Origin: Ginsengibacter sp963792025
Lineage (GTDB): Bacteria > Bacteroidota > Bacteroidia > Chitinophagales > Chitinophagaceae
Reading direction: 5' to 3'
Length of the DNA: 64,000 bases
Assembly: GCA_963792025.1 (NCBI GenBank)
Contig: CAWBUS010000008.1
Coordinates: forward strand, 620,001-684,000
Made by a program: the position numbers and the translations under genes. The notes beneath the pieces are model-generated. The model had not been told where the DNA came from. It made no database searches and saw nothing but the letters and a program-made list of their open reading frames with translations. Positions 1-10,487 of this stretch are shown here, in pieces (the first letter of the stretch is position 1; each line of letters starts with the position of its first letter).

Positions 1-1616
1 TGGAAAATGGTTTCGTGTATGCTAATGAGTTGCCGTTAGGTTCGCTGTCATCCAATGTATAGCGAATCTCACCAGCATCTTTTGTAGTAAAAGCTATCAT
101 AGGGTTTAGGGAACAATTTGGATAAGTTACTTCCATAACCGGCTTATGCGCAAATTTTCCATAGTTGGAAATTTTCACCGCATAGGCGTAAGGTGCTTTT
201 ATTTTATCAGGGTTATAATCCGGCAAAGAAACCACTAAGTCTTTTCCCTGCTGTTGCCATGAAAGATTTTCTTTTGTCGATAGAAAATTAATGGCGGTCC
301 CTTCGAGTAGGGTAATATCTCTTAATACTAATTTTTTATTCTCCGGGTATTTTGGAAAAATGGCATACAACGAATTCGTCGTTGGGTTGTAGGTATAAAA
401 TATTTCTTTCACGGCATAGCCGGGATCGGGATCAACAGTGATCTTCAGCAACAAATCATTGTCACCTTTTTTGGGTTTATACTTCCTGTTTCCTTGGCTC
501 CATTGTGACGATGTTTTCCATCTTTCTGTATTATAAATGGCTTCTGAATTAACGTCCATCCAACTGCCGATTTGCAATAAACGTTCCTGCATAATGGGAG
601 GAATTTTTCCATGTGCATCAGGGCCGATATCCAATAAAAAATTTCCGCCACGGCTTACTTTATCTATTAATTGCAAGCACCAATGATTGAGCAGAATTAT
701 AATCCCATGCATCCTCTGCACGATTGTATCCATAGCTGGCTCCCATGCCGCGACTCTCTTCCCAGGGATGATCTTCAAAATCAAGATCGGGCTGGTATTC
801 CGGCGTGTACACGCCACCGTGATGAAAGCGAACGCCGCTTCCCCACCGGTCATACGTTACTACCTTATCTTTAACCGGGCTGTCATTATACAGCCAGGCA
901 AGAAACTCCTGCGATTTCCAGGTGGATGCCGGCGCATCCCATTCTCCGTCTGTCCAGAAAACATCGGGTTGATATGTATTGATGAGTTCTTTCATTTGCG
1001 GCCACATGTGTTGGCTCACATACTTATTTCTGTCGCTTAACCATAATGGATCGTACCATTCATACAGGGAATAATACATGCCTGCGTGTACGGTAGTTTT
1101 TCGAAGCGCTTTGAAAAGATCGCCCAACAAATCCCTGTGTGGGCCTGCGGATACTGCGTTCCATGGAAAACCCCAATCCCTGTCGGCTTCTTTGCTGGGC
1201 CATAAACAAAATCCATCGTGATGCTTTGATGTAAGCACTACATATTTGGCACCTGATTTTTCAATCAATTGTGCCCATGCATTGGGATCAAATAATTCAG
1301 CATGAAAATTTTTAACCAGGTCATAATAAGAACGGTCATCGAAATTTTCGTGCTGGTATTTGATTCTTACCGAATCACCACTTCTCAACCCATTTTGATA
1401 CCACTCGGCGTATTGGCCCTTTGAAGAATATCCCGGAACAGAATACACTCCCCAATGAATAAATATTCCAAACTTCGCATTGGTGTACCATTGCGGTACC
1501 GGCCGGGTATCCAGCGATTCCCACGTGGGCTTGTACTGCGCAAAATTGTTGCTATAAAAAAACAGGCACATGCAGGCAAATAAATTTCTGAGCGCAGTAC
1601 TTTTTTTAGATTTCAT
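1..1616 (-). pseudogene. Secreted alpha-L-fucosidase (GH29), frameshifted and cut by window edge
   Basis: The N-terminal part reads as a GH29 enzyme: signal peptide from the Met at 1616, the HHDGFC motif, and FWTDGEW carrying the probable Asp nucleophile (about residue 223). The frame stops at 660, but the next frame continues without a stop to base 1. That part holds the GH29 signature GGNFLLDIGP and ends in a chitobiase-like C-terminal domain (IRYTLDDSEPNG). One extra base near 671-675 explains the break. The product would release fucose from glycans in the periplasm or outside the cell. An upstream in-frame Met at 1649 exists, but 1616 gives a better signal peptide. The change may be a sequencing indel or a recent mutation. 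The 3' end lies outside the window. Confidence 0.85.
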
Positions 1617-2108
1617 ATTGAATCGTTTGAATGGGAAGAATTTGATCAAAGTAAAAACAATTTATCCAATAAAGGTCAGGCAAAGACGCATGTCAGCCGA
1701 CGCAAAGCTTCCATTTGTCATTTGTTGCGAGGCTGGTTTTATAAGCGATCGAACTTTCTTAGGAATGGAGTCCTCAATTGGCTTTTACTTTCAAAGGCCA
1801 CGTTGGACAAGGAAGGTTTCTTATATCAATATAATTCATCGAGATAAGGTAACGAAAGAAGATTTTGGAACGGGTCGGTTCCCAGTCGACTCTCAGCCAG
1901 GAACCCAGAGTTCATCAACACAAAAAACAATTTGCATAATTATTTTACCGGCGAGTCTTCTTTGAGAGACCCGACTACAGCTTAAAGTAAAAACACATGG
2001 GAACTAACTGCAAGGGGTACCCTTAAATACAAATAATATTAAAGGATCGATTTAAACTTTTTTATTTTGTCTCCGGTCCATCTTTGAGGTTCCAAGCCAT
2101 TACATAAA
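1617..2108. other. Intergenic, no gene recognised
   Basis: About 490 bases between the start of the fucosidase and the end of the MFS gene. A plus-strand open frame (1570-1965) overlaps the fucosidase start and encodes nothing recognisable. No convincing terminator or promoter was found. Confidence 0.5.
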
Positions 2109-3362
2109 TCATGTAATGACAATATTCCCCGCCACCTCTTCATGAAAATGAATCCCTTTCGCTTCTGGTCCGGCAAGTATCACGATTGCCCCGAGAATCA
2201 ATACAGAGCCGGCAAGTATCTCCATCGAAGTGGCATAGCTTACAGTTTGCGCAAGTACTGCTTCTACGTACGCAATTCCTGACGCGATTAAAACTCCTAA
2301 TTGATAAGCAAAACCAGGGAAGAAGCCACGCAGCGGGCCCGGTGATAATTCATTAATATGCGCCGGAATAATTCCCCAGGCTCCCTGCACCATAAACTGC
2401 ATCCCAAAAGCGCCCAATGCAATCAATATACTTCCCCCTGCCAGCAGCCACAATGGAATTAATACAAGGGCAAGAATTACCGCTGTTGCCATCATCTTTT
2501 TTCTGCCATAGCGGTCGGATAAATAACCAAATAGTAATCCGCCCAAAATAGCACCCACCATGGAAACCATAGTTATGATGGCTGTTTCATGTGGACTAAA
2601 ATGTTTTTGTTGTTGTAAAAATGTGGGATACAAATCCTGCGTACCATGAGAAATAAGATTCATCATCGACATTAAAAGAATGAGATACAAAAATAATTTC
2701 CAGTGTTTTTTTACGGCAATTCCATACTCCTTCCAGTCTCTTGATTTGTTTGCTTTCCATGCGGCAGTTTCTTTTACTTTAGCCCGAATAAATAAGGTGA
2801 CCAAAGCGGGCAGGCCACCAATAAAGAACATCGCCCTCCAGCCGAAACGTGGAAAAACCAGGTAATAAGCGCCGGCAGCTAAAAGAAAACCTAACGCATA
2901 TCCCTCCTGCAAAACCCCTGATAAAAATCCACGTCGTTTTACAGATACAGATTCCATAACGAGTGAAGCGCCTACGCCCCACTCCCCGCCCATGCCAATT
3001 CCATACAATAATCGCAACAACAAAAAGATACTATAGTTGGGAGCCAGCCCCGATAATATCTCCATCACCGAATAAAAAATAATAGTGATCATTAAAGGCC
3101 CCTTTCTTCCATACCTGTCGGCCATTAACCCAAAAATCAAGGCTCCCACCGGCCGCATGGCCAGGCTGGCAGTGAGCGTTAAAGCCATTTCGGGGATCGT
3201 TTTATTAAAATCTGTAGCAACGGTAGCGAGCACAAACGTGAGAATAAAAAAATCAAAAGCATCCAATGTCCATCCGAGGAAGCCTGCCAGTACAGCGTTA
3301 TTCTGGTTACGCCTTGCTTCCTTTTCATTTGGGACAGGAACTTTCAATTCAGTTGTTGCCAT
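2109..3362 (-). CDS. MFS transporter, sialate/lactate:H+ symporter-like
   Basis: A 417-residue inner-membrane transporter with about 12 hydrophobic segments. It carries two copies of the MFS loop motif (ADRYGRKG near residue 82 and SDRYGRKK near 265), the usual half-to-half symmetry. The N-terminal GWTLDAFDFFIL block and the GGEWGVGASLVMES block resemble the SHS (sialate:H+ symporter) group, which carries sugar acids or monocarboxylates. It sits among fucosidase, GH2 and sialidase-like genes on the same strand, so uptake of a released sugar or uronic acid is likely. The substrate cannot be read from the sequence. Confidence 0.85.
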   Translation of the reverse strand: MATTELKVPVPNEKEARRNQNNAVLAGFLGWTLDAFDFFILTFVLATVATDFNKTIPEMALTLTASLAMRPVGALIFGLMADRYGRKGPLMITIIFYSVMEILSGLAPNYSIFLLLRLLYGIGMGGEWGVGASLVMESVSVKRRGFLSGVLQEGYALGFLLAAGAYYLVFPRFGWRAMFFIGGLPALVTLFIRAKVKETAAWKANKSRDWKEYGIAVKKHWKLFLYLILLMSMMNLISHGTQDLYPTFLQQQKHFSPHETAIITMVSMVGAILGGLLFGYLSDRYGRKKMMATAVILALVLIPLWLLAGGSILIALGAFGMQFMVQGAWGIIPAHINELSPGPLRGFFPGFAYQLGVLIASGIAYVEAVLAQTVSYATSMEILAGSVLILGAIVILAGPEAKGIHFHEEVAGNIVIT

Positions 3363-3721
3363 TGTGTTTAATTTTATTTTGATGATGACCTTGGTCTTAA
3401 TATCCGGAGTAATTGTTCAAACTGTGGTTAATATTTTTTTAATGCTAATATACTTAAAAGCATTTGTCAGAAATGAAATATATGTAAGCACTACAAAAGG
3501 ATGGCAGTAACGACAACGTATACACGATTTAAGGAAATGTTTATGATTGCCCACACTAACGTCTTTAATAAAAAAGGAATGAAAGTTGTGGAACAAAACC
3601 GGCCACTCTAACAGTTACAAACTTTTAATTTTAAATTTGGTCAGGGTTCGGGCGAATGGCCGTTTCCGGGACTGCCTAATGAATATAAGCAGCAGCAAAA
3701 TTAATACATACTACAGCAATC
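3363..3721. other. Intergenic between divergent genes
   Basis: About 360 bases between the MFS gene (minus) and the rhomboid gene (plus). Both genes should be transcribed from here. I see no operator or hairpin that I can defend. Confidence 0.5.
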
Positions 3722-4564
3722 ATGAGTAATACTGGAACGATAGCATTAATAATACTGGTTGTAAATGTTGTTTTTTCTTATAAAGGATTTATAAACGAAC
3801 AATTTTTTGATAGCTATAAATTTGAAGTTGACAAGATCTTAATCAACAGGGATTATAAAAGACTCATAACCTCAGGATTTCTGCATGTTAGCTGGACACA
3901 CCTTATTTTAACATGATCAGCCTTATGTTATTCAGCGGCAGCGTTGAGGGGTATCTCGGCGGAATCAAGTTTTTAATAGTTTACCTGGCCAGTTTAATTG
4001 GCGGTGATTTATTCACGCTTTTGGTTCATAAAAACCATGGCGACTATACTTCTGTTGGCGCATCCGGAGCTGTGTGTGGAATTATATTTCGCGTCTATAG
4101 CATTGTTTCCAGGCATGAGTGTTGGGCTATTCGTGTTGCCCATTTCAATTCCCGGCTGGCTGTTTGGAATTCTGTTTGTACTGTATTCGATTTACGGAAT
4201 TAAATCGCAAAGAGGTAATATCGGGCATGAAGCTCATCTTGGTGGCGCTCTGGTCGGTATGATTGCAGCTGTAATAATGGAACCATCTGCTTTCGCTGAA
4301 AACTACGTTACTATTTTGATTATTGTAGTTCCAACCGTTGCCTTCATTTACATTATCATTACCAGGCCACAGTTCTTATTGATCGATAACTTGTTTTTCA
4401 AAACTCATGAAAAAGTTTACAATATCGATCAACGATATAATCTTGAAAAAGCGAATCAACAAAAAGAGATTGATAGAATTCTTGACAAAATAAACAGGCA
4501 CGGCATAAAAAGTTTAACTAAAAGCGAGAGTGAAACGCTTAGAGAATATTCGAAAAAAATATAA
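3722..4564 (+). pseudogene. Rhomboid family intramembrane serine protease, two frameshifts
   Basis: Three overlapping frames join into one rhomboid protease. The HVSWTHLI segment and the following N form the HxxxN-type motif, GASGAVCG has the catalytic Ser, and GHEAHLGGALVG has the catalytic His. The first break is near 3908-3913, where one T appears missing from a T run. The second is near 4088-4091, where one T appears extra. Between and after the breaks the frames are clean, with several membrane segments and a charged C-terminal tail. An intact enzyme would cleave membrane proteins within the bilayer. The neighbouring kinase and regulator genes are broken in the same way. Confidence 0.8.
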
Positions 4565-4675
4565 GGCCGTGATGACGCCAAAAAAGTTTTCATCGAAAGT
4601 ATTCTATAAGTTGTCGAAATAATTTAGCAGATTGGATTGGCGACATTAGATTCGTATTCTCAAAACTTTCTCATT

Positions 4676-5859
4676 ATGGAATACGATAACGACCGGCCGG
4701 TAAAACCGTTTTATAAACCCGAAATATTTTTTTGGATCATCGTTTTTCTCTTTTACCCGCTGGTAAATTTTGTTTCGTTTTTTTACAAGGATATTATATT
4801 CCTGCCAATCCTGTTGTTAGTAAGCCTGCTTTTATTTCCTTTCTATTTTTTGTATGCAAAAGCGATTATTCCATGGCTGTTTTTTTACAAAACGGAATGT
4901 ATGGTTGGGCCTCGTTATCCTGGCCTTATATATTATTGCCATTGAATTTCTCCGGCTTCTTTATTCGTTTGTACACCTCGATGAAAATCCGATTGAGTTG
5001 CTCCAGTCTTTTCAACCTTACTTTACTTTTTCTGCGTCTACATTTATACGTGAGAGTTTATGGTTCTTCATTAATCTCTCCTTCGCAACTGGCATTGCAT
5101 TGCTTAAAAGGAATTTTGACGAAAAAGATATTATCGCAACGCTTGAAAGAGATAATGCCAATTTTAAATTAAAGTATTTGCGCTCACAGTTAAACCCACA
5201 TTTTTTCTTTAATACTTTAAACAGCATTTACTCACTTAGTCTCCAGAAATCGGATAAAACGCCGGAGGTGGTTGTAAAACTTGCCGACCTGATGCGGTAT
5301 ATGATTTACGATTGCGACGAGGAAAAAATTTCACTGGATAAAGAAATAGAATTTATTAGAAACTATATCGATATTGAAAAAATAAGATACAAAGCCGATG
5401 TGCGGTTTTCAGTTGAAGGAGAAACCGAACAGAATTATGATCGAACCATTTTTGTTCATCTCATTTATTGAAAACGGATTTAAGCATGCATTTAATAATT
5501 CTTATAACGATGCTTTTATTTATGTAACCATAAAAGCAAGCCCTGAACAAATTGTTTTAAATGTAATTAACAATACCAATATCGACCTGGAAACGCAGGC
5601 AAAAAAAATGCCCGGTAGCGGCATCAAGAACAGCCGCAGTTTGCTGGAGTTGGTATATCCCGAATCATACGCTCTTGATATAATTCAAACCGACAAAGAA
5701 GAAGTGAGGAAGAGCGGTTTAAGAATTACAAATGCAAAGAAAAGGCTGGAGGCATTATACCCGGATTCTCACACGCTTGATGTAATTTTAAGTAAGAATG
5801 CTTACACGGTTTCATTAATAATAAAAACAAGCCCGCTTGATAAAATGCATGATAGTTGA
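4676..5859 (+). pseudogene. LytS-type sensor histidine kinase, two frameshifts
   Basis: An N-terminal membrane part with about four hydrophobic segments is followed by a His_kinase domain (SQLNPHFFFNTLNSI, His phosphosite) and an ATPase domain (FIENGFKHAFNN as the N box). Breaks occur near 4888-4891, with an extra A in an AAAA run, and near 5425-5437. The ATG at 4676 is preferred over an upstream TTG at 4637. The C-terminus contains two successive LExLYP-like motifs (ELVYPES and EALYPDS) where LytS proteins usually have one. The 3' end overlaps the response regulator by 23 bases, as is typical for a translationally coupled pair. An intact product would phosphorylate that regulator. Confidence 0.8.
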
Positions 5860-6540
5860 AGATGAAACGCTTGCCCAGCAGGTCATTCAAAGCCATTTAC
5901 AAAAGATTGACACATGCGAGCTGGTGGCGATTTGCAACAATGCGCTGGAAGCAAAAGAAGTTTTAAATAAATTCGAAGTCGACCTTATGTTTCTTGATAT
6001 TCAATTGCCCGGCATGACCGGTTTACATTTTTTACGATCGCTGAACAACCCGCCGTTAGTTGTACTTACAACTGCCTATTCAGAATATGCCGTAGAGAGT
6101 TATGAATTTAATATAATTGATTATTTACTGAAGCCAATTTCGTTTGAGCGTTTTCGCAAAACGATTGATAAAATAATAGATGGTACGTCATCCGCAAAGG
6201 TTCTAACACGGGAAGGATAGTTTAACGTCAGATCACATATTTATCAAGAGCAACGGAAAGTTCGTTAAGGTGAATTTTTCCGAGATCACCTATATTAAAG
6301 GCATGAAAGATTATCTTAAGATTCACACGCTAGATTCCAGGCTGGTAACACATCAAACCATGAATGAAATGGAAAAACTGTTACCTGGTTAAACAATTTA
6401 TAAGGATTCACAAATCGTATATAATTGCGCTGGCACACATTAAAAGCATTTATGGAAACAGCATTGAAATGGAAGACGCCACCATTCCCGTAGGCATTAC
6501 TTATAAAGACAAAGTGATGCATCTTGTTAATAAAAAATAA
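5837..6540 (+). pseudogene. LytTR-family response regulator, two frameshifts
   Basis: The receiver domain is complete: IVEDE at the acidic pocket, MFLDIQLPGMTG with the Asp phosphosite, and YLLKPISFERF. The DNA-binding LytTR domain follows in other frames: first HIFIKSNGKFVKVNF to MEKLLP, then FIRIHKSYIIALAHI to the stop at 6540. The breaks lie near 6205-6216 (one extra G) and near 6386-6390. The start is a TTG at 5837 (MIKCMIVEDE) or the ATG at 5849. It pairs with the kinase upstream. With the frames as given, only the receiver would be made, so the system should be unable to act on DNA. Confidence 0.8.
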
Positions 6541-6560
6541 CTGATCCTGAAATTCATTCT

Positions 6561-6606
6561 ACGCGCATCCTCTGCGTACCCTGCGTTTTCCTTTGCGTTC
6601 TTAGCG
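6561..6606. repeat. Intergenic CTCTGCGT/TTGCGTTCTTAGCG repeat
   Basis: The 3' flank of the LytTR gene holds a stretch of the type 'CTCTGCGTACC ... CTTTGCGTTCTTAGCG'. I recall similar strings between genes in many unrelated environmental bacteria. It lies in the gap between two convergent genes and encodes nothing. Confidence 0.4.
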
Positions 6607-6613
6607 ATACTAT

Positions 6614-9235
6614 TTATTTAATTTCAATATATTGCTTCTCTACATTCCATCCGTACAATTCAACTTCAACGTTTTCACCGGCAACCGGCGTATAGTCGAT
6701 ACCGATAGTTTTCTCCTGGCCCGGCAAAACCGAAATATAATTATCACTATAAAATGCTGGCAATATCCTTTGCTTCGAAGTTTTGTTCACCACGGACAAC
6801 CGATTGAAGAAAGCCACCGGGTTATCTTTTGGATTTTGAATCGTTACTTCGATTTTTCCTCCACCTGTTTTTTTTGCTGTGATAAGAACTGCAGCTTTCT
6901 TCATTTCCTGCAATCCCGAATAATTACCTGTTGCGTCAGGTAGCCAATACAAATTATCGCTCAACAATTTTTTATTTTCGTCTAACAGGCTTAAATAAAG
7001 AAAGCCTCCCTTTTCTTTAACCAGCCTGCCCAACATGCTTTGTACAGAGAGATATTTCTTTGAGCGTGTTGGTTCAATTTCAGAAAATACTTGTGTAAGC
7101 AACTTCTCTTTTCCATCAACATCATAAAACTTTACCTGCAGCATAATATTATGTTTTGCCGTAAAAGTATTATTGGCAATCATTACCATACCGTCTGCCG
7201 GATTGTACATTACATGAAAGGGTTCGCTGCCATTATGCAATCCATATAAGCATGCATTTGGATCAAGATAATAATCATACATCTGTCCACGCAAGGCCGT
7301 CCATGGGTTTTGCGTTTTCCAGATTATAAAGCCTGTGTACCATTCCCACATGTGGGCGCTAAAGCCTTCTGCCAATGCACGGTATTGATCATAATTAAGT
7401 AACTGTGCTTTATTGGCAAAGTCTTCCACATCTTTTGGTTTGCCATAAGGATCGATGTATTGGTCGTAGCCGATATACTTATGATATTCCCAAACGCTGT
7501 CAACTTTTCTGTTAACAAAATCAGGAGGCGTCATGTTTTCTTTGGGTATAAATCTTTTCAAAGATTCGTAGTCTCCAACGCCAACAGAGCCTACCTCGGA
7601 GTTAAAAGGGAACGTTTGATGTTCCCAAAAAGTATTAATGTTTTGTATGCCGTAAGGCCCGTCGCCGTTACCACCAAAGGGATTGTAAGACATGCTATCC
7701 GAATTGGAATATTCAATCAAATATCTTGTGCCATCAAGTTGCGGCATTATTGAATCACGCATCGCCACAAGAATATCTTCAGGAGGTGTAATTTCATTAC
7801 CGCCGCACCATAGCGCCAGCGACGGATGATTGCGGATCATCTTTACCTGGTCAACAACGGAAGTAAGAAACAGTTGATGATCATCAGGATATTTTCTTCT
7901 TGTCCACTGATCTTCTTTTTTCATTGGATCGAGCCAGCGTCCATTGCAATCACCGGAATTCCAGAAGTCCTGGAACACCAGCATACCATACTTATCACAC
8001 GCATCGTAAAACTCGGGGCGTTCCGTTAGTGCGCCACCCCACACACGAATTAGATTCAGGTTCATGTCTCGGTGAAACCTTATTTCGGCATCATAACGGG
8101 CATTTGAAAAACGCAGCATCTCATCTGAAATAATCCAGTTGCCTCCTTTAATAAATATTCTTTGTCCGTTCACGAGTACTTCGCGGCTATGCGTTTCCGT
8201 ATTCCATATCGTATTAATTTCACGAACGCCGATTGATAACGGTTCTGCATCACTTGTCTTACCATCATCGGTTATAAATTTCACATCGATGTTATATAAA
8301 TTCTGCGGACCATAACCATTGGGCCACCAGAGTTTGGGATCCTGTAAAACATGATCTGGTAATGATGCTGTAATTGTTGTACCGCCGTCAATTGAAACAT
8401 TTGCTGACACTTTTTCTCCGCCAATTTCATATTGCAAAACACCACTTATTTTTTTGTTGCCGCTGTTCAATAATTCTGCAGAAACTTTTATAGTTGCGGG
8501 TAGTTGCTTTCCCTCAACAAATCTTTTACCGGGAACTAACGTTATAGCGTGTACGTTTTTAACATTCACCGGCCCGGTCTTTTCAATGGTTACTTTATCC
8601 CATATGCCGGTGTTACGGTCTCGTATCGGCTGAATCCAATCCCAGCCGGCAACATACTGATGGGAAACATTTTTAGCAATAGTGCCATCGCCACCCTGTC
8701 CGCCATTGGGGTTACCAACAGGATCAGGAGGATAAACAATTACCGCCAGCCGGTTCTTGCCATCTTTGGCCAACCATGGCGTAATGTTATATTGCTGGCG
8801 CAAAAACATTCCATAAAATCTTTTATCGTTGAGCTTATGTCCGTTCAAAAAAATATCGCAACTATAATTAATACCTCTGAAATGCAGCCACACCTGTTCA
8901 TCTGCATTTGTTATTTTTTCTGAGAAATCTTTTACGAACCAATAGGTGTAGTAGTCACTCCCGGCATTATAGATGTCAGGAATTTTTTCATTATTCATTC
9001 CGTAAAATGGATCAGGAATCATTTTATTATTCAGCATTGTAGTAAGCACAGTTCCGGGGACTGTGGCTTTCATAAAGCCTTTCAGCTTAAAAGATGGTTC
9101 GGATATTTTCTCACCCCTATCTTTTATTTTTTTAATGTTGATACACTGCCAACCTTCGTTGAGTTCATACTGTTGCGCATTTGCGTTGAAGGTGGTAAAG
9201 CAGGCGAAGAATAAAAATAATTTTAAATATTTCAT
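6614..9235 (-). CDS. Glycoside hydrolase family 2, beta-mannosidase / exo-glucosaminidase-like
   Basis: An 873-residue secreted enzyme with a signal peptide (residues 1-20, ending NANA|Q). The order is a GH2 sugar-binding jelly roll, immunoglobulin-like domain, TIM barrel and C-terminal beta domains. The barrel holds LNLIRVWGGALTERPEFYDACD and LALWCGGNE, where E481 is the likely acid/base. FPFNSEVGS supplies the likely nucleophile E547. The set of motifs fits the mannosidase and exo-beta-D-glucosaminidase branch rather than beta-galactosidase. It is the second gene in a minus-strand pair with the sialidase-like gene upstream. The exact sugar released is not determined. Confidence 0.85.
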   Translation of the reverse strand: MKYLKLFLFFACFTTFNANAQQYELNEGWQCINIKKIKDRGEKISEPSFKLKGFMKATVPGTVLTTMLNNKMIPDPFYGMNNEKIPDIYNAGSDYYTYWFVKDFSEKITNADEQVWLHFRGINYSCDIFLNGHKLNDKRFYGMFLRQQYNITPWLAKDGKNRLAVIVYPPDPVGNPNGGQGGDGTIAKNVSHQYVAGWDWIQPIRDRNTGIWDKVTIEKTGPVNVKNVHAITLVPGKRFVEGKQLPATIKVSAELLNSGNKKISGVLQYEIGGEKVSANVSIDGGTTITASLPDHVLQDPKLWWPNGYGPQNLYNIDVKFITDDGKTSDAEPLSIGVREINTIWNTETHSREVLVNGQRIFIKGGNWIISDEMLRFSNARYDAEIRFHRDMNLNLIRVWGGALTERPEFYDACDKYGMLVFQDFWNSGDCNGRWLDPMKKEDQWTRRKYPDDHQLFLTSVVDQVKMIRNHPSLALWCGGNEITPPEDILVAMRDSIMPQLDGTRYLIEYSNSDSMSYNPFGGNGDGPYGIQNINTFWEHQTFPFNSEVGSVGVGDYESLKRFIPKENMTPPDFVNRKVDSVWEYHKYIGYDQYIDPYGKPKDVEDFANKAQLLNYDQYRALAEGFSAHMWEWYTGFIIWKTQNPWTALRGQMYDYYLDPNACLYGLHNGSEPFHVMYNPADGMVMIANNTFTAKHNIMLQVKFYDVDGKEKLLTQVFSEIEPTRSKKYLSVQSMLGRLVKEKGGFLYLSLLDENKKLLSDNLYWLPDATGNYSGLQEMKKAAVLITAKKTGGGKIEVTIQNPKDNPVAFFNRLSVVNKTSKQRILPAFYSDNYISVLPGQEKTIGIDYTPVAGENVEVELYGWNVEKQYIEIK

Positions 9236-9270
9236 AGTTGATTATGTTAAGATGTATGCTCAGGAATTAT

Positions 9271-9330
9271 CCCACAAAGACACTAAGAACACTAAGAAAA
9301 AATGCTTTGTGGCCTTTATGTCTTAGTGGG
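9271..9330. repeat. CACTAAGA-type intergenic repeat, imperfect inverted repeat
   Basis: The stretch begins CCCACAAAGACACTAAGA and ends TCTTAGTGGG, so its ends can pair. It lies between two same-strand genes. A related piece occurs at 39719-39742. Such CACTAAGA/CACAAAG strings are common between genes in many environmental bacteria (from memory). It may weaken transcription into the GH2 gene, but no U tract is present. Confidence 0.45.
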
Positions 9331-9338
9331 AAACACTT

Positions 9339-10487
9339 TTATTTCAATTGATTCAGTTTAAACCGGATGACTTCAATAGCCTCTTTTACTCTTGATATAA
9401 TTACATACATATAGCCATCATAGATAATGGTATGCGGGTAACCATATTGACCATCTTTATACAAACCTTCTTTCTTTAAAGTATAAGGCTGATCGGCAAT
9501 GATGTAATTTTTATTAAAGAATTTCCCATCTTTTGAAAGAGACAAAACTAGCGGTGTCCGGGCATAGTGATGCATCGTATCAGGAATACCGACATAATAA
9601 AATCTCTTATCCGGCAAACGGCCGAAATGAAACTTGCTGTCATTGTCAGTAAATTTTGTCTCAACAGGAAAAGACCAATGGGCACCATTGTCTTTGCTTT
9701 CGGTTAACCATAGTCTTCCCTTCCATCCTTCACCAGTTACACGAAGCAACATGTGAAGTATTCCATCGTCAGTCTGAAAGAAAGAACCTTCACAAAGCGG
9801 CGGCAAATTATTTTTCTCCGCAGGTGCATAAAAAGTCGCGGGGTTGTCCTGGCTATATAAACTATCGGCATAAAAGCTCGTCATCGTCCATCCGCTCAAT
9901 CCACGATAATCATCTGTATAAGGGAAAGTGAAATTACCGCTAATGATTAACCTGCCATTGGCAATTTGCTCCGGACCGTGATTGGGGTTTACCGGAACGT
10001 GCATATCAATCGCATCGCTCCAATGGTCGCCATCGGTCGAGATTTTGGCCCAAAGGTGAGTATTGGTTTTGCGAGGAGAATATTCGCCGAAGTAAGCAAC
10101 GAGTGTATCATTAAATTGGTGAAAACCCGCAGCAGTTAAGATGTTCAGCGTGTCACCTTTATAAACATTGGGTGTTGCAAGTACGTCGGGCTTTGACCAA
10201 TGATAAAAATCTTTTGATATTGCATAGTTCACCCGCTGCCCAGGTTTATCTTCATCTTTCATTCCATCACTCCATATAGCAATAAATTTATTTTTGAAAT
10301 GTGTTATGGAAGCGTGATGATTATAAAGCCACGAAGTGTCGGGCTGGTAGATCATGCTGTGCTCGATGCGAAGATGTGTTATCCCTTTTTCAGTACTATA
10401 GTTGTTTTTAATTTGTGTTTGCTGTGCAAGGCATACTATTGGGAAAAGTAAAGGCAAAATAAAATAAGTGCATTTTTTGGAAATCAT
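9339..10487 (-). CDS. Secreted sialidase-like beta-propeller (exo-alpha-sialidase family)
   Basis: 382 residues with a signal peptide (residues 1-21, ending CLAQ). The sequence has spaced BNR/Asp-box-like elements (STDGDHWS, SKDNGAHWS) and strings such as GRLIISGNF, typical of sialidase-fold propellers. Full catalytic assignment of Tyr, Glu and Arg triad residues is not possible by eye, so it could hydrolyse another acidic sugar or only bind. The GH2 gene follows on the same strand, and an SHS-type symporter lies nearby. This fits degradation of host-type or plant-type glycans. Confidence 0.65.
   Translation of the reverse strand: MISKKCTYFILPLLFPIVCLAQQTQIKNNYSTEKGITHLRIEHSMIYQPDTSWLYNHHASITHFKNKFIAIWSDGMKDEDKPGQRVNYAISKDFYHWSKPDVLATPNVYKGDTLNILTAAGFHQFNDTLVAYFGEYSPRKTNTHLWAKISTDGDHWSDAIDMHVPVNPNHGPEQIANGRLIISGNFTFPYTDDYRGLSGWTMTSFYADSLYSQDNPATFYAPAEKNNLPPLCEGSFFQTDDGILHMLLRVTGEGWKGRLWLTESKDNGAHWSFPVETKFTDNDSKFHFGRLPDKRFYYVGIPDTMHHYARTPLVLSLSKDGKFFNKNYIIADQPYTLKKEGLYKDGQYGYPHTIIYDGYMYVIISRVKEAIEVIRFKLNQLK

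Noticed and set aside
1570..1965. 131-codon plus-strand open frame
   Set aside because: Its start overlaps the fucosidase start on the other strand, and it has no recognisable product.
3900..6400. Programmed frameshifting as an explanation for the broken genes
   Set aside because: Six breaks of both signs in three unrelated genes, without shared slippery sites or stop-codon contexts, fit indels better.
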